Source: Corbicula japonica (Eukaryota; Mollusca; Bivalvia; Venerida; Cyrenidae). From it: 64,000 nt of DNA. Under the pieces are notes generated by a model. The model was given only the letters and a program-made list of their open reading frames with translations, was not told the DNA's origin and did no database searches. Positions 36,501-48,500 of this stretch are shown here, piece by piece. Position numbers and translations under genes: made by a program. Where the stretch lies: contig JAZAYU010000009.1 in the NCBI GenBank assembly GCA_038501625.1, forward strand, positions 12,748,301 to 12,812,300, given 5' to 3'. Position 1 is the first letter of the stretch, and each line of letters opens with the position of its first letter.

Positions 36501-39500
36501 CCCACAAAACAGTTCAATCAATGATCATATTGATGAGCGTTTATGCTCAGTTTCCTATGCAACTATTGATCAAGCGGCTGACATGATTTTTAAATTAGGT
36601 AAAGGGGCATTGCTAAGCAAGACGGATATCAAGTCAGCCTTCCAATTGCTGCCCATAGCCCCCACAGATTTTGATTTGTTGGGATTCAAAATCCAAACTG
36701 ATACAAAAACTATGTATTTCTTTGATAAGATGCTCCCATTCGGCTCCTCGATCAGTTGCGCGACTTGGGAAAAGTTCGCCTGTTTCCTGCACTGGGCAGT
36801 TCAGAATGAAACTGGCAATGAAGAAATATTACACTATTTAGATGATTTTTTGTTTGGAGAGCCAGCCTGGTGTGAATTACCAGGGCGTACCCTCAATGGC
36901 TTCCAGGAGATTTGCAATAATTTTGGGGTTCCTCTGGCATTGGAGAAAACAGTCCCACCCACTACAAACCTAGTCTTCTTAGGTGTTGAACTAGACACTA
37001 TCGATATGGTTATGAAACTTCCCCGGGAAAAAATTTCTAAATTAAAAGAAGCAATAACAAAGGTCACCCAGTCAAAAAAACTACCTTAAAAGAAATGCAG
37101 TCCCTGCTAGGTTTGCTAAACTTTGCATGTAGAGTTATTGCCCCAGGCCGAGCATTTTGTCGTTGGCTTATCAACTCGACAATAGGAATCAAAAAGCCTT
37201 ATCACAAGATCAGAATTACGTTAAACATAAAAAATGACTTGGGTGTTTGGTTGCACTTTCTTGACCACTTCAATGGTACCACAGTTATATCAGATGCAAA
37301 CTGGACTTCCAACGAGAGCATTGAGCTTTTCACTGATAGTGCGGGTGGTGCTAAGGGAGGTTTCGGTATATATTTTGCTGCGAAATGGGCACACGGAGCA
37401 TGGCCTAACAGCTGGGTAGAGTCCGGCCTGACTAGAGACATGACACTGTTGGAATTTTTTCCAGTAGTGGCAGCAGTGATCACATGGGCTGATCTCCTTT
37501 GCAAGAAGAAGCTAATGTTTAATGTAGACAATCAGGCAGTGGTTCAGGTCATTAATAAACTCACCTGCAAGTCCGACAAAGTTATGAATCTAGTAAGAAA
37601 ACTAGTTTTGGTTATGTTAACACAGAACATTTCAATCAAAGCCCGTTACATTCCATCAAACGTTAACGTTATAGCCGATGCCATTTCTCGTTCGCAGTGG
37701 AGCAGGTTCAGACAGGCAGCTCCAGAAGCAGAACTATGTCCGTCCAAGATCCCCCACCTAGTCTGGAATGTCTAACAGGCATTGCAACAGACCTGATTGA
37801 CAATTCGATTGCATACAATACCAGGAAAACCTACAATTCTGGCATAGAAACCTTTAGTTCTTTTCGTATGGCATACAACCTCCCTCAGATATGGCCCGTT
37901 TCCTTACAGGATCTGCTGCATTTCATTGCATTCTCTGCATGGCGGGGTGTCTCGTCCGCATCAATATCAACTTATTTGTCAGGAATTGCTTATGCCCACA
38001 AAATTCAGGGTTTTTCAGACCCCACAACTTCTTTCATGGTGTTTAAGGCAATTGAAGGCCTCCGCCGTAGAGAAGGGGGTTCACATAAAGATATTAGGGC
38101 CCCTGTCACCCCTGCCCTTCTTCTTAGGTTAATTCAGTCCCTTCACAACATTTGTGACAACAGCTACGAGCAAAATTTGTTCGCGGCAGCCTTTTCTTTA
38201 GCTTTTTTTGCTCTTTTAAGGGTCTCAGAATTCACTGTTCCCAGCAACAAGTCTAGCTTTCATAAAACAATTAGGTTACAAGACATTAAGCTGGCAGATT
38301 CACATGTGCAAGTTTTTATAAGATGGTCAAAAACTGATCAAAAGGGTAATTCATCCACAATACAAATACCAGCTCAAGGCAACAATTCTTGTCCAGTCAT
38401 CACACTAAGGAATTATCTGTCTATCCGCCTTATTTGCGCCAATGACAGCCTTTTTATTCACATAAATGCAAAGCCACTTACAAGGTATCAATTCACATCT
38501 ATTCTGCGCAAGGCTCTGTCATTCACTAACACCCCTGGTCATTTCAGATCTCATAGTTTCAGGATAGGCGGGGGCCACCTATCTTGCCAGCTCAGGAGTC
38601 CCAGATCGCCAAATTATGGCAATTGGCAGATGGAAGTCAGATGCCTACTTAAGGTACATTCGTCTTAATTAATAGAGCACTGGTTGAACATGGTCACGCA
38701 TTAAATGGCTTATAAAGTATATTTCAACCACTACTGTATTCGCACAAGCAAGATGTTGTTTCATTCAAACATTTCAATTTGTTTCAAATCTCTAATTTTA
38801 ACCACGTTTCTAACACACACCAAGATATTTCAGGTCAAAAACACATCTGGATAGTAGGATCTTCAATTGTGCACTGGGCTGGACAGACAGCAGTCCGCTC
38901 CGGCAATCTTAGTTTAGGTCTAAAAGGTGTAAAGATATCCTGGATGGGACAGAGAGGATTGACTCTGGACGGTTTGGATAAGTTATTGGACTCCAAGACA
39001 AGCATCACCCCTCACCCAGACATCATCCTGGTACACTGTGGCTCAAACGATCTAACATCGGAGGGTACAACCAGGTTAAATTTAGTGGATAAAATTCAGT
39101 GTTCGGTTCTGAGATATCAAGCACTCTTTAAGGGCGTAACACTGATATGGTCAGCTATTCTTACACGTCGATATTGGCACTTCGCTAGTCTGGGCTCAGG
39201 TCCAGCCATAGAAAAGAAAAGAAAAAAACTCAGTAAGTCTGTTAAACGTCTTGTGTTACAAAATAATGGAAAATTCATCGATAATGAAAGTATCATTGAT
39301 GCTAATCAGATCCAACTCTTTCGTTCAGATGGGACACATTTGTCTTATCTTGGGAACAGCGTTCTTCTAACGCACTGGCAAAAAGCATTGCAAGCACTAG
39401 TGTTCGGATCGAACAATGTCTATCCGCAGCCCGGAAAATAATTTTTGTTTTACACAAACTCTTGGCAAAAGCATTGCTACATTTCATGTACAGTACTGAA

Positions 39501-42500
39501 AATTATGAAATTGACAATTTTTCCGATTCCGATCCGGTCCGCTTCCGATCCTAATGCCATCTATAACCGATCCGATTCCATTCCCATTGCGGTCCAATTC
39601 CAATTCGATTGCACTCCAATTTTTTCACTCCGGACCATGCGCTTCAAACGATCTTCACGCTCAAACCGATTCTTCCGATTCCGATCTTTTCGCTCCCGAT
39701 TTTCATTGGTCATTAACTATAACGCAAGACATTGCGCTCCAAACGATCTTTACGCTCAAACCAATTCTTCCGATTCCTATTCCTGTACATAACTGTAAAA
39801 CTGTAATAGAAGCGATCCGATCCTGTCAAAACGCTCCGGTCTTTTCACTCCAAGCGATCCAAATGCTCAAAGCGATTCCGATCCAGTGAAAACGCTCCGA
39901 TCTTTTCACTCCAAGCGATCCAAACGTTCAAAGCGATTCCGATCCGGTCAAAATGCTCCGGTCTTTTCACTCCAAGCGATTCAAACGCTCAAAGCAATTC
40001 GCTTCGATTCCATTCCGTTTCCAATTCGATTGCGATTCCATTGCGCTCCTAAAGGGATCGGTTTGCGGTCCGCTTCCGATCCGCTTCCGATCCGATTGTC
40101 AATTTCATGATTTTCAGTACTGTAAACTGTCCTTAAAAACATTGACCAGGTTAAATCCTGTTAATTAGTTATTTACACTATCATTTTAGTACTGTTTATT
40201 TCTTTGGAAAGTATCCATCATAGTTTTTTGTGGAGTAAAAATCAAGGATTTTAAGTGGCGGCACGGGGAGATGGGTTCTCCTATCACCTTCCTTGACGTG
40301 CTCCCAAGCATGCTTGGCTGGTGACCTAGTTGGTCTGGTGACCTTGTTGGTCTGGTGGTTTTGGTGGGGTTCGCGGCGGTCCACTGCCGGAACCCCCTCC
40401 GCCTCTTGGCAATGAGGGGAGCCTAGGGAGTTCACTCCCAGGACCGCTGTTTCGGGTGATAGGAGTCATCCAGGCTGGCCTACAAAATGCTGTCCGTAAG
40501 AGGTGTAACTTTTGGGACTTGACGCTATGTTCCAGCATAGGTCACTGTTTTGCCAGTTAACTGTGTCACAGGTGCATTCAGGTATCTCCCTGTGTGCTCA
40601 ACAAAAAACTGTTTGTTAGTGTAACTCTGTCGCCAGTTACATGCCACTTATAGTTTTATCACAAGAATATGAATAGTGAATGTGTTATGGTACGTCTAAT
40701 AAATATTTATAAAACATTTTTCTTATCTTACGTGCTCAGTTGTCAAGTTGACATGAAATTCCCGTGCAGGGTTGGAAGTGTAAATACCTTAAAATGCAAT
40801 GCCATGCGTTTGGCAATCAGAGTCCGTTAAGAATAGACACGCTTGTCGTCCATGTTGTTGTCACTTTCTTCCGTGTTAGCTAAGGTGTGAGTAAATGGCC
40901 AGGTATTGGATTTAATAAGGGTTATTCAGAATTTTATATTCAATAACCCCAGTTAAATCAATCACTGGTCTAGGTGGGTGAGTCTAAGCAGCCATGTCCG
41001 AAACGTCCCGGATACCAGTAATCACTTAGTTACATGTGTTGGTAGTAATTACGCATCACCGTCCGTTCTCTTCCGGTTTCCGGTTTTTTAGAAACTGCTT
41101 GCCCGCCCACCCACCCCAATTTTATAGAATCCTCTCTGCTCTGTTTTTTCAATCGTTTCAGGAAGGGTACAATAACAAGGAAGTTCCAGCGAAGCCAAAA
41201 ACAGAAGGCCAGCTAGTTCCAGAATGCCTAAGATACGTGTAGTGAAACCTGTGGATCCTTCAAATAAATATGCACCAGTCTTTTCTCAGATACGTTTAAA
41301 ATAAGCTTGTTGGTGCAAGGACAAACATTTAGCTCATACGTGTGCTCACTTAAAATTACTGGGGAATTATTTCTCGGCACAGAGTTCATTTTGGGGGTGA
41401 GACAGGGGGAGATTTGTAGCAGTTTGTAGGGAGTATTAGCCTGGCCTTATCACCGTCCCTGGCTTGTTCCAAGGCAGGCAGGGTTATCATTAGGCTGCTT
41501 GGAGGCACGGGGAGATGGGTTCTCCTATCACCTTCCTTGACGTGCTCCCAAGCATGCTTGGCTGGTGACCTAGTTGGTCTGGTGACCTTGTTGGTCTGGT
41601 GGTTTTGGTGGGGTTCGCGGCGGTCCACTGCCGGAACCCCCTCCGCCTCTTGGCAATGAGGGGAGCCTAGGGAGTTCACTCCCAGGACCGCTGTTTCGGG
41701 TGATAGGAGTCATCCAGGCTGGCCTACAAAATGCTGTCCGTAAGAGGTGTAACTTTTGGGACTTGACGCTATGTTCCAGCATAGGTCACTGTTTTGCCAG
41801 TTAACTGTGTCACAGGTGCATTCAGGTATCTCCCTGTGTGCTCAACAAAAAACTGTTTGTTAGTGTAACTCTGTCGCCAGTTACATGCCACTTATAGTTT
41901 TATCACAAGAATATGAATAGTGAATGTGTTATGGTACGTCTAATAAATATGTATAAAACATTTTTCTTATCTTATGTGCTTAGTTGTCAAGTTGACATCA
42001 AATTCCCGTGCAGGGTTGGAAGTGTAAATACCTTAAAATGCAATGCCATGCGTTTGGCAATCAGAGTCCGTTAAGAATAGACACGCTTGTCGTCCATGTT
42101 GTTGTCACTTTCTTCCCTGTTAGCTAAGGTGTGAGTTAATGGCCAGGTATTGGATTTAATGTAAATGAATATTTTGTGTACTAATAGTTTAAGTTACCAA
42201 ATATCCATGTATGCAGACAAGCCTCATATTTATCTTGATGCTCATAATATCCACATGTAAGGCAGCATCAAACTGAGTTAACCCTTTCCTCCATAGGATA
42301 TGGCTGTTTTAAATGGGCCAACAGTGTAGATCCAGATCAGCAAGCCCATCCAACATCCTTGACATCTGATCAGGATCTGCACTGTTCACTTTTTGATTCA
42401 TTAGGTTGTTTCTGACCAAGATGTGCAGTGAAGATCCTGATCAGATGGCATGGATGTGTGAGCTGATCTGGGTATACAAAACAGCGCAGATCCTGATCGG

Positions 42501-45500
42501 ATGGCATGGATGTGCCAGCTGATCTGGGTATACACTATCTGCCCCATGCAATGAAAGGCCTACATATGAAAGGAAGAGTTTAGCCTACAAAAACATTCAT
42601 ACCATTATGGTACTTGTAAGTATAGAACAAAAGAAGTTCTATTGAGATAGGAACTTACCACTGGTCTAAGAGTGACCTGAAATTAACAAATCAAATGTTA
42701 ATCTTGGTTTTTATTTCTTTAACCCTTTCCTTGATATATACACATTTTTACGCATGTGTGACCAGTGTAGATCCAGATCAGATGGCACATTCGTGCCGTC
42801 TGATCAGGATCTGCACTGGTCACATTTTGGTCAGAAATATCATAATGGATATAAAAAGCGAACAGTTTAGATCCTGATCAGACGGCACGGATGTGCGGGC
42901 TGATCTGGATCAAAACTGTTTGCCGTAGCAATAAAGGTGTATCTATACAGGAAAGGGTTAACAAAAAATTCTTATTAAACTATTGTGTATTAATGTTAGT
43001 TTTGTTCTCTTAAGTAACATTATTTGAACAAATGATATAATTAATATTATTATTGTCAAATGGCTAAAAATGGATTTCCTGAATCCCGCTCTCCCGTTCA
43101 GTTCAGTATAATAAAAATAAATATCACAGCCTTAGCAAGGGTGAAGGTCAAAACTTCTAACCCTTCTTCAAAATAATATTGATGCTTTTGCTTTGGTCAA
43201 CATCACTTTTCATAGTTAGAAATATCTACATCAGTCCTTGCCAAAGAGTTATTAATGTACCCTATAATATTTTATTAAAAGTAAATAAGATTAATTCATA
43301 AATACATAAATTTTAATTAAAATTCACATTTCATTCAGAGCGTGAAATACATAAACATAAAACTTACACTTCAATGTTGTCATGGTAACATACCTTGTCA
43401 ACAAATTCTGGGAAGTTATCATTGATGTTTCTGAAGATCACGGACACTGAAGCAGTGGCGGAGAGCTCTGGATCTCCTGTGTCGGTGACTCGTGCAATGA
43501 AGTATGAGCTGTTGATGCGAAGTTCATTATCGTAATCTATTCTGTTGATGATACTCACAGAACCTGGAAGCAGCAGACGTCTATTCATAACAATCATTAA
43601 TCCTTGACTCAAAATATATGAGTTTTAAAACATTTACAAACACTGTAGATCTGGATCGCTTCTTGGTCAGAAAAAACTGATGAAAAAAAAGCTAACAAGA
43701 TAGATCCTGATCAGATGGCACAAATGTGCTGGCTGTTCTAGATCTAAGTTATTTTAATTTTTTTAAACTCAAAACAATACAAGAAGAGTTCATTTTACAG
43801 GAAATCGGAAAAACAAGTTATATTGTACAACTGATCATGAAAAATTTTCAATGAGTGTAAATATATTCATTATATAACAGACTTCTTTCTTTATGAGTGT
43901 CTGCATAATGAAGGAATGTGTATTTCTTAAGGAAATGTTAACATGCTATACACAATCAATTTAAGTTTTCAAAATGCAAACCTGTTGTTGGATTAATTGT
44001 AAAGAAGCTATTTGGCTGTTCAACAAGCTCAAACAGTCGAATCCCATTGTCGTCCTGGGCAATCAAACTGATAATAACACTTCCGATTGGTTGTTCTTCG
44101 TCAATGTACAGAGGTGACTGGTAAGGATCAAACCTAGGTGGTTGTGTGTTGAATGGTTTGATATTGATTACAACAGTCCCCGGACCAGTCTGTACTGGAG
44201 TTGGAAAGATATCCTTGACAATGACACCATACGACACAATGTTGGTACGTCTGCTGTCGAGTGGTTTGTTTGTAACAATACGTCCAGTCTCTGGAACTAT
44301 GGTAAACAGATCCTGAAATATTCAAAACATTTATTTTACCCTGTACTCCATGCGATATATGCTGTTATACAAGCGCTGAACCATGGAGATCCATATCAGC
44401 CCACACATCTGTGCTGTCTAATCAGGATCTGCACTGTTTGCTTAAGATTAATAAGGTTATTTCTGACCAAGATGCAACCAGTGCAGATCATAAAATGGCA
44501 GGATGTGATAGCTGATCTGGATCTACACTGGTCGCACATGCGTTAAGAGGCATATATACGGAGTAAAGGGCTAACAAGTAGTCATTTAATCACTCTGACC
44601 AAATGACCAACCCAAACTGATAAATCTGGGTCTACACATGGCCTCTGCATTATCAGGATCAACAATGTAAAATGAAAAAACAACTTGAGATTAGCACTTC
44701 TACTCAATGGAAACATTATCCCATGTTCCACCAGTGTAGGTAAAGACATGAATACACAGTCATGTATGAACTGAATTTTAACAATAAAATTTTTTGGGTT
44801 TTTATGCAAATTAGGTGTAAAAATTCTGACATCATACACTGATGAAATGCAAAAAATTCAAAAAACACAGTATTAAAATCATGTTGGTTAATTAAAGTTT
44901 TGAAAGTGTTTCATCAGAAGACAGATGGGAATTTCAAAAAAATCTGAAATAGGCTTAGGGTTTGAATGAAATGGGGTTATTCTTTTTGATAAAAGTGCTA
45001 GTTTTACATTCCGTCATTACTACAAATTTTAATTTATTGAAGCACCAGAGTAGTAAATTTCTTTTGTCAGCAAGTAGAGTAAAACTAGACTGTTTCCTCA
45101 GGACACAGATGCCTCCCACTGCTACAACAAAATTGGTAACAAAGGGCCATAACTCCTATAAAAATGGCCACAGGAAAAAAATCTTTTCTTTAAGATTATC
45201 TATACATCCTGCATGATCATCTGTGAAAAGTTTGAAAGAAATCCCCCCTCCCCCCACAGTTGATGTGGAGTTGAAACCACAAGATTTTGGGGAAATACAT
45301 ACTGATGGCAAGACTTACAGATGGACAGACGGATGAGTGCAACTCGACATGCCTTCCACTTTGTGAGGGCATAAAAATATACTCACCCTGAATTCATAAT
45401 CATCCGGGTTAACGGAATAGCCTTCATCAGAGCTTGCCTCTTTAACATCAGTAAACTCAAATCTCAATATGGCAGTAGCATCCCTGTCATATGCTACCAC

Positions 45501-48500
45501 ACTGCCGACCACAGAACCAACCGGAACATCTTAAATTTAACAATCAACTTTTCAATGTATGATAATGTTAATTCTGTTCGCGAGTCAGATGTGTCACCTG
45601 ACAAATCATCATAACAAAATATTAATTAGTTTTTTGTTGTACAGTTATAAGTAATGTATTTGCACACAATTTACATATAAAATAACCTTTTAATTGTCTA
45701 ATTGCAAGAAACATGCACAACAAGTTATGCCCTTGGCAAGAAATGCACTAAAAATCAATCAAAGTGGAATAACTAAAAAACGGCAGAAGGTAAATTTTCA
45801 GTTCTTGTGCACTGCACGTTGAGTCATTGCCAGAAACATGCATACCAAGTTTGGATTCATTTGAACCTATGGTGACAAAGTTACGCTCCGGACAAGAAAT
45901 ACTCTACAAAAATCAATCAAAGGGGAATAATTCAAAAACGGACCTAGGTAGTTACGGTTCTTATACACTGCACTTCGAGTAACCAGAAACATGCATACCA
46001 AGTTTGAAGTCCTTTGAACCTAAGGTGACAAAGTTTCACTCCGGACATGAAATGGTCTATAAAATTCAATCAAAGGGGAATAATTCAAGGTAGAGTTATG
46101 GTTCTTGTGCACTGCACTTCGAGTCATTGTCAGAAACATGCATACCAAGTTTGTAGTCATTTGAACCTATGGTGACAAAGTTACTCTCCAGAAAAGAAAT
46201 GCCGTAAAAATCAAAGGGAAATAATTCAAAAACAGAACAAGGTAGATTCTCAGTTCTTGTGCACTGGACTTCCAGTCATTGCAAGAAACATGCATACCGA
46301 TTTTGGAGTCATTTGGACCTACGGTGACAAAATTATGCTCCGGACAAGGAAATCCGGACGCTGCGGAAGCCGACGCCACTGACACCACCGACGCCGACAA
46401 AGTAATCCCGATATGTCGCCTAGTCAGGCGACACAAAAATTGGGAAGAGGCCCTGGCCTTTCAAATTGGGAAATTTATGTGTGATAATTGTTAATTTTGG
46501 GAAAAACCAAGTTTTAGATGGGTACTAGTTTATAAATTTGAATAGTAATAGGTATTTTCAACTGAAATTTAATTTTTAAAAGCATTTTATTTTTCAGACT
46601 TCAATTTCCAAACTCTCTTATCTGGATCTACATGGTTCGCAAATGGGATAAAACTTTTATCTATGGGGTAAAGAGTTTAATATGTTTAATTATCAGGAAA
46701 ACAAAGCAATAGCTAGTAAGTACTGCCAAAATGTTAACAACTCTAACAACTAACAACTCTTCACACTATCTGTAAGTGAAGAGGAAAATCTGAACTCTAT
46801 CATATAACCAATACCAAAATAATACATCACAAATAAATACAACAATAAACCACAGGCTGACATCCTTGGAATGATAAGTGGCAAGTTTACCATTATATGG
46901 GGTTTAACCCTTTCCTCAATATATACGCATTTTTAAGCATGTGCAACCAGTGTTGATCCAGATCAGCTGGCACATCCGTGCTGTCTGATCAGGATCTGCA
47001 CTGGTTGCATTTTGGTCAACCACATTCACAGAGTAAAGGATTAAGAAGGATAAAGTAAGTGAATACTTACTATCCAGGACAGTGAACTCTTGTAGGAAGG
47101 GATCAATAACAGGATCCTTGTTGTTATTGTCCAGAATATTCACAATAATTGTGGCATTTCCTGACAACTGGGGCTGACCTTGGTCATTCGCCACAGCCTA
47201 GAAAACATAGTGGAAGAATATTATCACATTTAAATGTACACTTTTTTATAAAGCATCCAAGTTGTTTCATTTGAAAGTATTAAGTGTATGTTGGTCACCA
47301 ATAGCAGATACCAGCCATGTGAACCAGTGGCAAATAATAATGTATACCTATAGCATATTTACAAAACAAGTTCCAGCTTCCAAATGCCATGAGTTATCAA
47401 AAACAGATAACAGCCAAGTTGAACAAGGCATAATTCAAACATAGTAAAACAGGAGTTATCATTCTTGTTGTCACTGATGGCTTTGTTCATGCTGATGATA
47501 TATTCCTAGTATGAAGTTAATAGGACGAGTACTTTCAAAGTTAAAAATGCAACATTTTAAAGGTTTAATATTAACCTTTTCCTCCATATAATTATACACA
47601 TTTTTACGCATGTGCAACCAGTGTAGATCCAGATCAGCCGGAACGTCCATGCCATCTGATCAGGATCTCCACTGGCCACATTTTTTTGGTCAGAAATAAC
47701 CTAATGAATAAAATAGCAAAGAGTTTAGATCCTGATCGGACGGCACAGATGTTCCGGCTGATCTGGATCTAAACTGTTCACCCAAGATGTTACTATGGAG
47801 GAAAGGACTAATAATAAAGTTGGGAGACTACTGGATGGTGCTGTTAGACAAAAGAATCCCTAGTTGTCTACCTGCTATCGCAGGCAATTAAAAGGTGCAC
47901 TCAAAGAAAATTCGACATTAATAAAAGCTTCAATCAGTCTACAATTCAAATCATCAGCACTTATGCAATTAATCTTGTTGACGACTTTAAAAAAAACAAC
48001 AACAAAAACAGTAAGTTTACTAGAGATTACCATCAGTTTAAAATAATACACAATTACTTTATTCTCTTAGTGACTTAAATACTTACAATGAGTGTATATC
48101 TTCTGATGACATCATAGTCAAACAGTGCTCCTGGTGATACAGTAAGTTGTCCGGTTGCCTTGTTCAGTGTAAACCGACCACCTACATTACCAGAGACTAT
48201 ACTGTATTGCAGCTGACCATTGGCGCTGGTTGGATCATCGGCATCATTGGCTGTAATTCGCAGGATGGAGGTGCCTGACAAAATAAAAACATCAGGTTAC
48301 TTTCCAGCTAAATGCTGAATATCAAGTCTTGATTGTACTTCACTCCATATATATGCATTTTATTGCATGTGCAAATGTAGTGTAGATACGGATCAGTCAG
48401 CACATCCATGTCATCTGATCAGGATCTACACTGTTTGCTGAACAGTGTAGATCCTGATCAGACATTATGGATGTGCTGGATCTACACTGTCCCATGGAGT

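Larger units (their letters stand above)
34973..42160 (+). mobile_element. Ngaro-type (DIRS order) tyrosine-recombinase retrotransposon
   Basis: Structure A1 (34973-35158) - ORFs - B1 (40260-40916) - A2 (40916-41101) - ~400 bp - B2 (41504-42160): split direct repeats, not LTRs. It codes for a gag-like protein with CCCH/CCHC knuckles, RT with YLDD, RNase H, a tyrosine recombinase and an SGNH hydrolase, which is the gene content known from Ngaro elements. A1/A2 differ at about 3 of 186 sites and B1/B2 at about 6 of 657 with no indel, so insertion is recent. Frameshifts near 37074-37080 and 38570-38574 mean this copy is probably non-autonomous. It lies antisense in a cadherin intron. Confidence 0.92.

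Noticed and set aside
39445..40168. Ser/Arg/Phe-rich open frames
   Set aside because: Translations of the CCGATT-type core of the nested MITE; the same peptide words appear in several frames.
40196..41782. Pairs of identical minus-strand open frames (NSLGSPHCQEAEGV and others)
   Set aside because: They lie in Ngaro repeats B1 and B2 and are identical because the DNA is repeated; no domain.
34973..42160. LTR retrotransposon
   Set aside because: No LTR pair, no integrase or protease; a tyrosine recombinase and split direct repeats are present instead.
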